DNA of 64,000 nucleotides, from assembly GCF_033115175.1 (NCBI RefSeq), contig NC_084837.1:67107266-67171265 (forward strand), read 5' to 3'. The DNA comes from Lepus europaeus (Eukaryota; Chordata; Mammalia; Lagomorpha; Leporidae). The number at the start of each line of letters is the position of its first letter. The stretch's first letter is position 1. Positions 15,201-27,000 of the stretch are shown here, piece after piece. A program made the position numbers and the translations under genes. The notes under the pieces are model-generated. The model did no database searches and was not told the DNA's origin. It saw nothing but the letters and a program-made list of their open reading frames with translations.

Positions 15201-15547
15201 TTTTTTTTTTTTTTTGACAGGCAGAGTGGACAGTGAGAGAGAGAGAGAGACAGAGAGAAAGGTCTTCCTTTGTGGTTGGTTCACCCTCCAATGGCCACCG
15301 CGGCCGGCTTGCTGCGGCCAGCGCACCGCGCTGATCCGAAGGCAGGAGCCAGGTGCTTCTCCTAGTCTCCCATGCAGGTGCAGGGCCCAAGCACTTGGGC
15401 CATCCTCCACTGCACTCCCGGGCCATAGCAGAGAGCTGGCCTGGAAGAGGGGCAACCGGGACAGAATCTGGCACCCTGACTGGGACTAGAACCCGGTGTG
15501 CCGGCGCCGCAAGGCGGAGGATTAGCCTGTTGAGCCATGGCGCCGGC
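15201..15547 (-). mobile_element. CSINE, young
   Basis: GCCGGCGCC-head subtype ending at 15547, with a T-run tail at 15201. Flanked by GGGAACAC on both sides (15193-15200 and 15548-15555). Confidence 0.95.
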
Positions 15548-15555
15548 GGGAACAC

Positions 15556-16400
15556 ATTTTTACCTGCTTAAATTTCTACAGTGGGGTATGTCCTCGTAAG
15601 GAAAATAAAAATGAACAGCCTAGTGATGGTTGGCCAACTAAGAGAGCAAACTGTAAAATGCTTTTTGAAGGATAACTGTGCCTTCCAACGTTTAAAAACA
15701 AGCCTGATTGACAAGCGGAGGCTTTCGGGTGTGAACACGACAATAGAAGGGACTTTTTAGTGCATTGGGGAGGGCAGTGTTGACACTGTAGGGCTGGGAA
15801 ACCAGGTGATCCTTTTCCCGCCCATCATGAAAGGGCACAGTTGACACTCCTGTAACAAAAGAGCAGTTAGCAAGAGCAAAGCATAGCAACTATGATTATA
15901 GTTTTATGAAACATGGAGACTTCGGGTTGAAGATCCAAGGATCCAGGGGCAAGTATCCATTTTTATGCTTATGCTGCCTGAAGCTTGAACAGACTTAGAG
16001 AACTAACTGGCCAGAAGGAAGATGATCTAATAGTGACATAGACTGAGGGGAAACCTGGCCAGGGCCGTCTGTCCAGATTCTTCCCGGTGTCTCTGTGCTG
16101 CATTGCTGCCTTCCGTGTCAGGCAGCACCTTTCTGGAATGGGGAATCTTATGACCTGTAAGCAAACAAGATCCGCTGGAGAGTTTCCTCATAGCCAACTC
16201 GTGCACAGCAAAGAGGAGGGTGCTGGTGGAAACCAGAGCAGTATTTTTAGGGTTTACGGCTTAGCATCAGGGAGATTCTGGCTTCTGTGCCCTGCCTCTG
16301 TGGAGGGAACTTCAATCTCTGTGGCTTGTCTCTGGGGAGGTTGGGGTAAGAGACAGGTGGGGGCAGGAGCTCAAGGCTCTGCTGCTGAGGGCTTCGCCTT
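15556..16400. other. Intergenic, no gene seen
   Basis: Mostly unique sequence. The 115-codon ORF at 16087-16434 runs into the next SINE and has no family resemblance. Confidence 0.5.
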
Positions 16401-16415
16401 GGGATGTCATTTTCT

Positions 16416-16761
16416 TTTTCTTTTTCTTTTTTAGACAGGCAGAGTGGACAGTGAGAGAGAGGGACAGAGAGAAAGGTCTTCCTTTTTGCCGTTGGTTCAC
16501 CCTCCAATGGCTGCCGCGGCTGGCGCGCTGCGGCCGGTGCACCGCGCTGATCCGATGGCAGGAGCCAGGTGCTTCTCCTGGTCTCCCATGGGGTGCAGGG
16601 CCCAAGCACTTGGGCCATCCTCCACTGCCTTCCCTGGCCACAGCAGAGAGCTGGCCTGGAAGAGGGGCAACCGGGACAGGATCGGTGCCCCAACCGGGAC
16701 TAGAACCTGGGGTGCCGGCGCCGCAAGGCGGAGGATTAGCCTAGTGAGCTGCGGCGCCGGC
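16416..16761 (-). mobile_element. CSINE, young
   Basis: Perfect 15-bp target duplication GGGATGTCATTTTCT (16401-16415 and 16762-16776). The tail has become TTTTTCTTTTTCTTTTTT. Confidence 0.95.
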
Positions 16762-17003
16762 GGGATGTCATTTTCTGAGCCCCAGTCACTTTAGTTTTGG
16801 AAAATTTTCTTAACAGGTATGTATTTTATGATAGTGTTCTCAGCCATTTTTCTCGATTTTTTTATTTTTTAAAATTTCAAGTATACAGAGAAGTTGAAAG
16901 ATTAGTACAAAGAATACACTTTTTATTAACATTTTGATACAACTGCTGTAGCTGTCTTTACATGTCTGCTTTATAAAAATGAACAGTTTGACAATAAGTA
17001 TAC

Positions 17004-17352
17004 TGGCCGGCACCGTGGCTCAATAGGCTAATCCTCTACCTGCAGTGCCGGCACCCCGGGTTCTAGTCCCGGTCAGGGTGCCGAATTTTGTCCCTGTTGC
17101 CCCTCTTCCAGTCCAGCTCTTTGCTGTGGCCCAGGAGTGCAGTGGAGGATGGCCCAAGTCCTTGGGCCCTGCACCCACATGGGAGACCAGGGGGAAGCAC
17201 CTGGCTCCTGGCTTTGGACCAGCGCGGTGCGGCGGCCGCAGCGGCCATTGGAGGGTGAACCAACGGTAAAGGAAGACCTTTCTCTCTCTCTCTCCCTCTC
17301 TCTCTCTCTCTCACTGTCCACTCTGCCTGTAAAAAAAAAAAAAAAAAAAAAG
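17004..17352 (+). mobile_element. CSINE, young
   Basis: Starts TGGCCGGCACCGTGG and ends in a CT run plus about 22 A. The target duplication is AATAAGTATAC (16993-17003 and 17353-17363). Confidence 0.95.
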
Positions 17353-17363
17353 AATAAGTATAC

Positions 17364-17984
17364 AGACATCAAGACACTAAGACATTTTTCCACTAAAATC
17401 TTAAGCAGCTGCTCACTGTGTAAGAAAAGCAGATTCTAGCAGACTGTAATGCCATTATCATCTCTAAGAAAATCAACATGAATTCAATAAGCTCACCTAT
17501 CATACATACCAATTTAAGTCCAGAATTCAATTTAAGTTTCACTTGTGGCAACTGGTTGTTAGGTTGTGATATGTGGTCATGAAAATGACTGCAAAGGAGC
17601 TCATATAGAATTGTGATCACTATAGATAATGAGAACATTATCTAGGTAACCTTCCCTTGCATATGGACTTTAAGACTTTTTACATTTGAGATAAATTATC
17701 ATGTAATATAAATATCTAAGCTACATTCTCTGGCAGTCTAGGAAAGGGGGACACGCCCATGAGCAAATCAACAATATCATGGCGATAAAGCAAGGGAGAG
17801 ATGAGCACTTGGCACAAAGGATCCTGTAAACCAACCAGACTAATTTCTTGAAAAAACAAGAATTAGAAGCCAGGCAATCAAGAGACATGGCAGGGAGGTC
17901 TGCAAAAGTTTGTGAAATACATATGAAAAAACTATGCATGGCTTTCCGTGTACTTGAACCATTTTTTTTAAAACAAATTTTTCA
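17364..17984. other. Intergenic, no gene seen
   Basis: AT-rich unique sequence with no exon or RNA gene signature. Confidence 0.5.
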
Positions 17985-18000
17985 AAGTAGATTTACTTGT

Positions 18001-18318
18001 GGGGCCAGTGCTGTGGCGCAGTGGGTAATGCCACTGTCTGTGGTGCCGGCATCCCATATGGGTGCTGGTTCGAGTCCTGACTGCTCCTCTTCCAATCCAG
18101 CTCTCTGCTATGGCCTGGGAAAGCAGTGGAAGATGGCCCTTGGGCCCCTGCACCCATGTGGGAGACCTGGAAGAAGCTTCTGGGTCCTGGCTTCAAATCA
18201 GTGCAGCTCTGGCAGTGGTGGCCATTTGGGGAGTGAAACAGTAGATGGAAGACCTCTCTCTCTCTCTGTCTCTACCTCTTTCTGTAACTCTTTCAAATAA
18301 ATAAATATTTTTTAAAAA
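18001..18318 (+). mobile_element. CSINE inside an older CSINE
   Basis: The head is GGGGCCAGTGCTGTGGCGCA. The flanks AAGTAGATTTACTTG and AAGTAGTTTTATTTG both belong to the tail side of the older minus-strand element that continues at 18320, so this copy landed in that tail. Confidence 0.9.
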
Positions 18319-18319
18319 A

Positions 18320-18577
18320 GTAGTTTTATTTGAAAGGCAGACACAGAAAACTTGCATCTACTAGCTCACTCCCCAAATGCCCAGTACAGTTGGGGTTGGA
18401 CCAGGCTAAAGCCAGGAGCCTGAAATTCAATCTGGGTCTCCCACATGGATGGCAGAAAGCTAACTACTTGAGACAACACCTGCTTCCTCAGAAGGAAAGC
18501 TGGAATCAGCGGAGCTGGTACTCACACACACTCAGGTCCTCTGGTATGGGATTTGGGATGTGGGTGTCCCAACAGCG
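18320..18577 (-). mobile_element. CSINE, old
   Basis: Diverged minus-strand copy (TTTTATTTGAAAGGCAGACA at the tail). The head has largely decayed near 18560. Confidence 0.75.
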
Positions 18578-18583
18578 TCTTCT

Positions 18584-18667
18584 TTCTTCCCTCCCTCCTT
18601 TCCTCCTCCCTCCCTCCCTCCTTCCTTCCTTCCCTCCCTCCTCCCTCCCTCCTTCCTTCTTTCTTAT
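18584..18667. repeat. (CCTT/CCCT)n microsatellite
   Basis: An 84-base pure pyrimidine tract of CCTT and CCCT units. It is a possible triplex-forming polypurine/polypyrimidine mirror region. Confidence 0.95.
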
Positions 18668-18965
18668 TTCTGTATTTCAAAGAGTGTCACACACAGAGAG
18701 ACAAACAGAATTTTCTGTCCACTTGTTCACTCCTCAGATGGCCACAACAGCCAGGACTGGGTCAGGCCAAAGCCTGGAACTTCATCTGGTTTCCCATGTG
18801 GGTAGCAGGGGCCTAGTTAATTACATGGGCCATCTTCCACTGCTTTCTCAGACACATTAACAGGAAGCTGGATCAGAAATATGGCAGCCAGGACTCGAAC
18901 CAGGCACTCTGATATGGGATGCTGGCTCAGTGGCTTAACCCACGGCACCACAACACTGGCCCCTC
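18668..18965 (-). mobile_element. CSINE, old
   Basis: The complemented tail (TTCTGTATTTCAAAGAGTG) abuts the pyrimidine tract, which probably grew from it. The head ends CACAACACTGGCCCC. Confidence 0.85.
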
Positions 18966-19068
18966 CCGACAACATTGGAATCGCTGTGTCAAAATGCCTG
19001 CCTGTAAACTTATCTTTAAATTCCATTTTCCTTGATCCTTTTGGCATATCATAAGTTTACGGAGTACA

Positions 19069-19409
19069 TGGCCGGCGCCGTGGCTTAACAGGCTAATCCT
19101 CCGCCTTGCGGTGCTGGCACACCGGGTTCTAGTCCCGGTTGGGGCGCCAGATTCTATCCCGGTTACCCCTCTTCCAGGCCAGCTCTCTGCTATGGCCCGG
19201 GAGTGCAGTGGAGGATGGCCCAAGTGCTTGGGCCCTGCACCCGCATGGGAGACCAGGAGAAGCACCTGGCTCCTGGCTTCGGATCAGCGTGGTGCGCCGG
19301 CCACAGCGGCCATTGGAGGGTGAACCAATGGCAAAAAGGAAGACCTTTCTCTCAGTCTCTCTCTCTCACTATCCACTCTGCCTGTCAAAAAATAAATAAA
19401 TAAATAAAT
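19069..19409 (+). mobile_element. CSINE, young
   Basis: GGCCGGCGCCGTGG head; the tail is (AAAT)n. The target duplication AAGTTTACGGAGTACA / AAGTTTACCGAGTACA has one mismatch. Confidence 0.95.
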
Positions 19410-19425
19410 AAGTTTACCGAGTACA

Positions 19426-20552
19426 AAGTTGGCTATGGCAACTGGAGATGAAGGGTGCACAATGAAAGGGCCTTTGAGGACGGAGCTCCATTACTCCAGT
19501 GGCCCTGGGGACAGGTGGCAAGGGCCATGATGATCCAAACAATGGTGGCGGGAACAGATGAAAGATGGCCGCATTTGAGAATAACAGCAGATCTCAAAGC
19601 TCAGTGGATATAGCTGAGGGATGTCCAAAATGACTCCCAGATTTATCACCTGTGTATCTGGTGGGCGGTGGTGCCAAGATAGGAATGCAAGTAGAAAAGT
19701 ACGTGTCGGGGTAGGGATGGAGAAAGGAGAAAAGTCAGGCTTTTGCGAGCCCAGTGAGCTATGCAGGTGGTTACACGGAGAGTCACGAGAAAGCACAGGG
19801 AGTGCGGGACTGTGGTTGGTGTCACCCACAAGGGCTTCTCCAGGGAAGTGGAGACTGGGCCAAGGGAACATCACCTCGTAGCATGGATGCAGAGAAAGAT
19901 GTGGATCAGGCCCTGAGGAGGTTTGAAGAGGCCTGGTTAGGGAAGGAGAAGGAGACCCCGCAGAGGCGTGGGGGCCCCCGAGATGAGGCGGCACCCTTCC
20001 ATGTCAAGATGGCGTTACATTTCGCAATTGAACCAAAGCCCAGAGACCTTTCAACTTTATGGCCCCCAGCCCTAAGCAAACATCTATAATTCCTCTTTCA
20101 TATACACATAAAACATGAAGTAAATGTTCCAAATAGAAAAGTTTAAGCCATATTCCATGTCACCACAAACTGGAGATCAATTTCCATAAGAAATTCCCAC
20201 GCATTCTGGTCCAGACTTCGTGGTAGAGAACGAAATGGCAGCTCTGAAGTCTCCTTGCTCTGCCACTGACCAAGCCTCTTCAATTAGGCATCGCCTGCTC
20301 AATGAGGTTAACTGTGCGGCTTGGGTGAGCGGTGAAGGGTACAGGAGGTAATAATGGTAAAAAGTACCCAACCTGAGCTCAATTAGTGTTCCCTTTTCTA
20401 TGTTTTAAAACTGATTATTACTATAAAGTAGAAAGCTCTTAATGTGCTCAAGATTAGGTTCCTCCAGGAGCGGGGACATAGCCTGCCTGAAAGACACGGC
20501 TCTCTCCCTCCAGGAACTCCCGGCCCACCTTTGTTTCTCAGCACCCTGTTTA
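19426..20552. other. Intergenic, no gene seen
   Basis: About 1.1 kb without a repeat I can name. The 167-codon minus ORF (19491-19994) is proline- and histidine-rich and lacks splice or promoter context, so I do not call it a gene. Confidence 0.5.
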
Positions 20553-20565
20553 GAAACCAAGGGTG

Positions 20566-20928
20566 AGGCCGGCACCTCGGCTCAAAAGGCTAATCCTCTG
20601 CCTTGCGGTGCCGGCACCCCAGGTTCTAGTCCCGGTCAGGGCGCCAGATTCTGTCCTGGTTGCCCCTCTTCCAGCCCAGATCTCTGCTGTGGCCCGGGAG
20701 TGCAGTGGAGGATGGCCCAAGTGCTTGGGCCCTGCACCCGCATGGGAGACCAGAAGAAGCACCTGGCTCCTGGCTTCAGATCAGCGCAGTGTGCCGGCCG
20801 CAGCACGCCAGCCGTGGCGGCCGTTGGAGGGTGAACTAACAGCAAAAGGAAGACCTTTCTCTCAGTCTCTCTCTCTCTCACTGTCCACTCTGCCTGTCAA
20901 AAAAAAAAAAAAAAAAATTTAAAAAAAA
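20566..20928 (+). mobile_element. CSINE
   Basis: Flanked by GAAACCAAGGGTG on both sides (20553-20565 and 20929-20941). The tail is A-rich with an internal TTT. Confidence 0.95.
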
Positions 20929-21481
20929 GAAACCAAGGGTGCACACACACACCTGCAGAACAATGCATCTTGCCTGCACTCTCACCTACATAGATACCAG
21001 CTGAAGAACAGAACCTCTGTGTGTACGCACATGTACACAACCTCATATCCCAAAAGGACAGGCTGACAAAAAGAATTGTACAAAGGTTTTTCCAAAATGA
21101 AGCTAAAGGGTTAGGTTTTGGCTGAGGAAGGGGCCCAGGAGGGGCCTGGCTCCGTGCCTCTGCTGGACTGGGCAACCTGGGTGTGTCCCCATGGTTCCTG
21201 GCGAGCTGGCTCATGGCCTCCTTCCTGGCGGAAAACAAACTCAAACGCCCATGGTGAGTGAGGTCAGTTCAGTTTCAGTTGAAGAAGCTTTGCATAAAAA
21301 ACAAAAGCTTCTCTCTCCTCTTGACAGGAATGCTCACCCTGAAAACTTCCTGGGTGTGCCCAGTGGAGGCTGCGAGGACCAGGCCGCAGGAGGTGGGGGC
21401 TTCCCCTGGCACTTTGGGTCCTTGAGGAAATCACTGGACCAGCTGTTGTGTGTCGGTGCTCACTGGGCACCAGGCACCTTG

Positions 21482-21690
21482 CTTTTTAAAAATTTTATTC
21501 TCATTGTTATTTGAAAGGAAGAGGGACAGGGACAGAGACAGACAGAGATCTCCCATCTGCTGGCTCACTCCCCAAATGCTTGTGAACAGTCAGGGCTGGG
21601 CCAGGCAGGAGCCCAGAACTCCATCTGGGTCCCCCAGAAAGAGCTGGAACTTGAACCAGGCACTCTGATATAGAATATGGGTTCCTCAGC
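21482..21690 (-). mobile_element. CSINE, internally deleted
   Basis: The tail and core are present (TATTTGAAAGGAAGAGGG and GGCTCACTCCCCAAATGC). The middle is shortened and the head is lost near 21690. Confidence 0.75.
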
Positions 21691-21699
21691 AGAAATGCG

Positions 21700-22995
21700 C
21701 ACCAGGCACCTTTCTCAGCAGGGAACACAAGGCTGCATCATTTCATTGAATTCTCAGCTCAGCTCCTGGGGCAGGTGCAGCCTTTCAGATGTTGGGTGGT
21801 GGATGCTGTGCCCAGCTCATACAGTCCTGCAGTCAGCAGAGCTAGGGTTCGTGCCGTGCATTTCAGGGTCTGAGAGCTCTGCACTGCCCAAACTTCCCAC
21901 CTCTCTAGTTCTAAGGCACCAGCTGTCCGAGTGTGGGAGACCATCACTGAGGCTGGCCACACCGGTTCTACTCTTGGGGGCTCAGCTGTGCGCTAAGGCT
22001 TCGTCCTACACCAGATAGGGAGAACGGCATCTGCCTCCCGCAGCTTCTTTCCATTTACAGCGGGAACAAGGAGGGACACCAGGACAACACAGGAAGGCTG
22101 CTGATTACACGGCACAGGGCACATGAAGGATGCTACCGAATGTTTTCTGATTCAATGGAGAGACATTCTTTTGCAAAAAAAATCATACCACGATGGATCT
22201 CTGATGTACAGAAGCACATTTTTAAAGTATTCTTTTATTCAACAAATATTTAAATGAGTGTCTACATCAGGACAACACGCCTGTGAGCAGCAGGAGGCTT
22301 GGGGCACCATCTGGTCAATGAGAGCCAATGTTCTGTGTCCCCACACATACACCAGGCTGCCAACCCCTGTCCCACTGGGCCCCAGGTTCTCCAGACTCCG
22401 GGGAGGGCCTGGGGCGGGCCTGAGGCGGGTCTGGGGCACAGTCATGCTCCCCCCTGGAGATGGCTGAGGTCACCATTTACTTTCAATATTTGTCCCTGAG
22501 TCACTGCCAGGGCCTGGGAAGGGGAAACCCAGCTACTGCCGGCTGAGGCCACCCCTGCAGGCCCTGGGGACAGACACTGTGCCCTGAGTCTGGGGTCCAG
22601 CAGCAGCAGTCTGAGAAGCCAGGAGCCCGCTCCCACCCTGCTGCCCCCAGCCCCATCAAGCTTGCTGCTGGGATCTGCAGAGATGGATGGTACTTTTCCA
22701 GCTTTCCATCCCATGTCAGGTCTGCGGCCCACAAGCCGCCCACCCATGGTCCTCACAGTCTTCACTCCCGCACACAGAAAGCCGGCTGCCGCTCTGAAGG
22801 ACTCACGCCCCCGTGCATGGAATTTCCCAGCATGGAGAGGGTGGCAACTCCGGGCCACAGGACAGTGGCCACTGGTGACACCAGGAGAGACTGTGAGGGG
22901 GGAAGCGCCCCCTCTACAGCCCCACAAGCAGCCTCCCAGGCCATCCAGGGAGCATCTCAGCTGCAGGGGGTCTCCCCTTCCACATCTTACTCCTA
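21700..22995. other. Intergenic, GC-moderate, no gene seen
   Basis: Long ORFs occur on both strands (161 codons at 22442-22927 minus) because stops are rare in GC-rich DNA. None resembles a known family. Confidence 0.45.
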
Positions 22996-22999
22996 CTTA

Positions 23000-23165
23000 G
23001 AGCAGCGGTTCTCAGCCCTAGGGGAAGTTAGGACCTCCTGGTGCTTGGACTGCACCAGGGACCAGGGACATCAGGATGGCTTGGAGCAGGGCCCAAGGCA
23101 CAGCAGTACTTTTTAAATGCTAACCAGGTGTTGGTGGTGTGCAAAGAAGGTTGTGGGCCACTGAC
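23000..23165. mobile_element. MER5-like hAT DNA transposon remnant
   Basis: Begins AGCAGCGGTTCTCAGCCCTA and ends GGGCCACTGAC, the inverted-terminal pattern of the small non-autonomous MER5-type elements. Confidence 0.5.
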
Positions 23166-23175
23166 TAAAAAAGCA

Positions 23176-23395
23176 GGCACATGTGCTGGTCTTGCGGTTA
23201 AGACACCAGATAGGACACTTCTGTCCCACACTGCGGCGCCTGTATTTGAGCCCCGGCTCCAGCTCCCTGCTAATGCAGACCCTGGGAAGCAGTGGTAATG
23301 GACTGAGTTCCTGGCTCCCATCAGGGCCACTGTGGGCGTTTGGTGTGTAAAGAGCAAAATGAAATCTCTTCCTCTCGCTAATAATTTTTTTCAAT
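23176..23395 (+). mobile_element. CSINE-related, very old
   Basis: Faint but ordered matches: TGCTGGTCTTGCGGTTAAGA, then GAGCCCCGGCTCCAGCTCCC, then CCTGGGAAGCAGTGG, with a CT-poor tail. Confidence 0.6.
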
Positions 23396-23559
23396 ACTAA
23401 ATTTCTCAGATCTTTGGTGGCTTGGGGTGTGCCACCCCCTTCTCCATCCACAGGAATGATGCTTGTCCTCCAGGGCACAGCCCACATGCCCCCTCTTTGA
23501 CGGGGCCTTCCTTGGCCTCCCTGCCCCTCGTTAATAACATTAGGCATTGTGCTTGGATG

Positions 23560-23818
23560 GGTGGGCGCTGGGGATTGTCTGGGTTCCAACCCTGCCTCTA
23601 CTACATCCTAGCTGTGCCATTGCCACGTCTGTCCACTTCTGAAAGCCTCAGTCTCATCTGTGACATGGGAATAGTTACAATAAAGGTGCCTGCTTTACAG
23701 GGTTCTTGGAGATTAAATACAATAGTCAATTCGTAGCAGCAGTAGTCAGCAGGTGCTGGCTGTGTGTCCCTAGGCCGTTGTCTACACAGTGCTTTGCACA
23801 CAGCAGCACTCGAAGTGT
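23560..23818 (+). mobile_element. MIR SINE, ancient
   Basis: MIR core order is clear: CTAGCTGTGCCATTGCC, then CTCAGTCTCATCTGTGACAT, GTGCCTGCTTTACAGGGTT, and the 3' CACAGCAGCACTCG-like end. Confidence 0.75.
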
Positions 23819-23929
23819 TGGATGAATAAAATCCCATGCTTGAGGGGATGCTCATGTGACATTCAGACTTACTTCCCAGTTTAGCTTGGGAGTGAATCCA
23901 GAGTCCCTGTAGCCATGTGTTCCACAATT

Positions 23930-24030
23930 GTTGCCCTTATCGAGTGCCTGCTATGTGCTAGCTTATACCTGTAGATAAAGACCCAACTGTGCCATCGAGG
24001 AGCTGAGAGCCTGATGGAGGAGCCAGACTC
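23930..24030 (+). mobile_element. L2-like remnant
   Basis: GAGTGCCTGCTATGTGCTAG followed by a GAGGAGCTGAGAGCCTGATG word, the usual L2 3' end pattern. Confidence 0.45.
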
Positions 24031-24910
24031 GCCAGCTTGCTCTTTTCTTTCTTGCACTGTAACTGGCCCAGCAGTGATCCAGGCACACCGGAAGGAGGAG
24101 GCACCAGCACAGAGCGAGCCGGGAGAGGGAGTTCACCAGGTGGGGAAGCAAAGACGCGTGTGAAGGAACAGCACCTGCAAAGCCAGAGAGGCCCAGAAGC
24201 CGTGACACCTTCCGAGGATGGTGTGGCACGGCAGGAAGGAGCTCAGGGCCCAGAGCGGCGGGGGTGGGACTGGGCGGGCAGTTGGTGGCTAGAATGGGCC
24301 GTCGGGACTTCAGCCAGCTGGCCAGGGCGCTCGGGCACACCCGAGCTGGTTTCCTTCTTCAAGGCTGTCCTGGTGGCCACTCCTCACCGTGGTGAGTCCC
24401 TGTCCCCGCCCAGTGAGGCCTGACAGACGCGTTAAGGTGTGTGGCTGCTTCTAGGTTAGAAGGGCAGACAAGAGAGTGGGGGTGGAGGAGGATGGCGGCA
24501 GGCAGGCGTGCCAATGATCCTGGGGAGTCTCATTTACTGCAGCTGTAGCTCTCAGGCCAGCTCTGCTGGAAACGTCAGGCAGCCTATGACAAACTGGCAA
24601 GGCATGGCGGCTAGGCAGGAAGCCTGCCTTTTCCGCTTGTCGAAATCGGGACTCTGCCCTTTACTGCGGTAGTACCAGAGGCATTTAATCCCCAACTCGG
24701 GACCTCACTCTCTACTTTTGCAAAACGGAGTGGGGAGCCAGGTGATCTTTCAACTCTGCAATTCCAAGGAAGGAGGAAGTTCAGGGAGCAGCCTGGGGTT
24801 TGGAGATTAGCCAGGGTGGGGACACCCAGACAGGACAAGGTCTCTCCTAGAAGGGAAATCAGCTTTACAGGGTGGGTGCATCTGCAGATACAGAGGAAAA
24901 ACAATCCCAG
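24031..24910. other. Intergenic, no gene seen
   Basis: GC-moderate unique sequence, with no exon that I can support. Confidence 0.45.
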
Positions 24911-24911
24911 A

Positions 24912-25020
24912 AGTACCCACAATGTGGGTCACCTGTTCAGTTCCATGAGCACCCACAATACAGGTTCACCTTTGCAGTCCTGGGAGCACCCACAACACAG
25001 GTCCCCCCTGCAGTCCTGGG
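24912..25020 (+). repeat. Three diverged 36-37-bp tandem units
   Basis: Units start AGTACCCACAAT (24912), AGCACCCACAAT (24948) and AGCACCCACAAC (24985). Units 2 and 3 share GCAGTCCTGGG. It is a short minisatellite. Confidence 0.8.
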
Positions 25021-25189
25021 AGGTGTGTTCATCATCGCTCAGTCTGTTCCCAGCCACCCACCGGGAGGGAGTGTTGGCCTTCTCCAAGTTGAGGGTCCCC
25101 TTTCCAAGACTACACCCACGTGGGTACTGTGTCAAGTCCCGGCCTCTGGAACTTGCGTCTGATGGGCTGCAAGCTGTGGTTTCCATGAG

Positions 25190-25460
25190 TGTAGGCTCCG
25201 TTAATCTGCTAGAGTGGCTCACAGAATTCAGAGCCAGCCATTTCCAAGAGTACTGTCAAGGACATCTGAGTGATAGAAACGAGCACCGCATGAAGAACTG
25301 GTCACATGGGGTCAGGCCTGGAAGGGTCCCTGTGGAGTTGGGGGTGCCACCACCTGGCCGGGGACGAACTCTTGCTCACTCCCTGCAGCCTCCACGTGCT
25401 CCGTGTCCAGACGCTGTCTCATTGCAGTCCTGTTGGGTTTTTGTGGAGACACAGGCACTA
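25190..25460. mobile_element. Ancient repeat remnant, family uncertain
   Basis: TAGAGTGGCTCACAGAATTC, then GGAAGGGTCCCTGTGGAGTT, then GTTGGGTTTTTGTGGAG look like a degraded mammalian interspersed repeat, possibly of LTR type. A similar stretch may resume at 25740-25830 after the SINE. I cannot name the family. Confidence 0.35.
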
Positions 25461-25464
25461 TTGA

Positions 25465-25733
25465 GGCATGGGCAGCCAGTCTTCCATCTGCTGGTTCACT
25501 CCTCAAATGGCCTCAATGGCCACAGCTGGGCCAGGCCAAAGCCGGGAACTCCATCTGGGTTTCCCACGTGAGGGGCGGGGCCTCAGTACAGAGGCCATCT
25601 GCTGCTGCCTTCCCCAGGCACATTAGCAGGGAGCTAGTTAGGAAGTGGAACAGCTGGGACTGTAACTGGTGCTTCAACATGGGATTCAGGTGTTCCAAGT
25701 GACAGCTTAGCCCTCTGTGCCAAGTGCCGGCTG
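25465..25733 (-). mobile_element. CSINE, old
   Basis: The core GGTTCACTCCTCAAATGGCC and the head end GTGCCAAGTGCCGGC are seen, but the A-rich tail is missing. Confidence 0.8.
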
Positions 25734-25833
25734 TTATGACTAGTTTTTAAAAAAATGCAAATGCCCACACATAGATTAAGGCTTATTGTTTACTGGCCAA
25801 GGCTAAGTTTACTTTTTTATTGTTTACTTGGCC

Positions 25834-26292
25834 AGGCTGAGTGTTTACTGAGCCAAGCCCTGAGCTGGTTCAGGAGATCCAGAGCCCAGGGGGGACAAGG
25901 GTCCCAGGAAAGCACCCAGGAGCTCAGAGAAGATGACCCCTAGTGGAGACAGCCTTGAGCCCAGGAAGTGTGGAGGCGCAGAGAGAGCTGGCAGGAGGAA
26001 GGGCTGCTCGGGACAGGGAGCAGCCGAAGTCAGGCCAGCAGGCAGGAGCTGCGTGTGGTTTATTGTTGAAGCCAGGAGCTGATAGGGAAATGTTCCTTTT
26101 CCTGCACGCATCACATGCATTTGCTGCATGTCTGTGCAGCTTAGTCACTGCAGGAACTTGGTTCCGCGCAATGCCTAGCACATGGCACATGGCACATGGC
26201 AAGTGTTCCCTTGAACTGGCTTTACATGAAACAAGGAACTAATTCCTATGTTGATGAGGTTAGATCAGAAAGGGCTGGGAAACTGTGAAAAC
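25834..26292. other. Intergenic, no gene seen
   Basis: Includes a short 8-base repeat (GCACATGG three times, about 26177-26200). No exon seen. Confidence 0.45.
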
Positions 26293-26306
26293 GGGGGGGG
26301 GGGGGG
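26293..26306. repeat. 14-base G run
   Basis: An uninterrupted G tract, length-unstable by nature and a weak point for sequencing accuracy. Confidence 0.9.
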
Positions 26307-26342
26307 ACGTTATCCCAAGGGCAATGGGGAGCCACTATCGGT

Positions 26343-26642
26343 CTTTTTCTTACATATTTCTTTATTTAAAAGGCCGAGTTACAGAGAGAGAGGGAGAGAT
26401 CTTCCATCCACTGGTTCACTCCTCAAATGGCCACAATGGCTAGAAGCCAGGAGCCTGGGACTCCATCCGGGTCTCCCAAGGGGATGCAGGGGCCCAAGCA
26501 CTTGTGCCATCTTCTGCTGCTTTTCCAGGGCATTATCAGGGAGCTGAATCGGAAGTGGAGAGGCTGGGAAGCGAACTGCTGTCCTTAGGGGATGCTGGCG
26601 TCGCAGGCGGTGGCTTAACTCACTGGGCCACAGCGCCGGCCA
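26343..26642 (-). mobile_element. CSINE
   Basis: The complemented tail TTTCTTTATTTAAAAGGCCG starts it, and the head ends CACAGCGCCGGCCA at 26642. Confidence 0.88.
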
Positions 26643-27000
26643 CTCTGGAAGTCTTAAATGCAGGGGTGCCTCGGTCAGCCTGGCACGCCAGGAATCCCTT
26701 TTTTTGGGGCTGCGGTCTGGAGTCCAGGTGGTAGAGGGGCGACCTGAACTCAAAAGGCCGATGTGGGGACAGCACAGATTCCAGAGCTGAATGAGGGAGG
26801 CTTGAGCTGGGGGTGCAGCGGGCGACTGGATGCCTGCCGTGAGGGAGACGGGAGGGGGGGTCGGCCCCTTACACGTGACAATGCATTCTAAACGATGACG
26901 ATGTATACCAAAACGTTGAGCCCAAGAAGTCGTGTCCAGTGCCACTTCCTGACCTCCCTCCCGTGCGGCGGGTCATCCCCTCCTGGCTCCTCAGCCCAGT
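26643..27000. other. Intergenic shoulder of the CpG-rich segment
   Basis: GC rises through this interval. No exon or repeat can be supported. Confidence 0.4.

Noticed and set aside
18001-18090. tRNA-like start of C repeats as possible tRNA genes
   Set aside because: A-box and B-box words come from the SINE's tRNA ancestry. No cloverleaf with an acceptor stem and anticodon loop is preserved, and the pattern recurs in all C repeats.
24816-25571. 251-codon plus ORF
   Set aside because: Crosses a minisatellite, an old repeat remnant and a SINE; no family resemblance or splice signals.
25190-25830. Endogenous retrovirus LTR
   Set aside because: No clear TG...CA ends, primer site or gag/pol remnants. 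Kept only as an unnamed old repeat.
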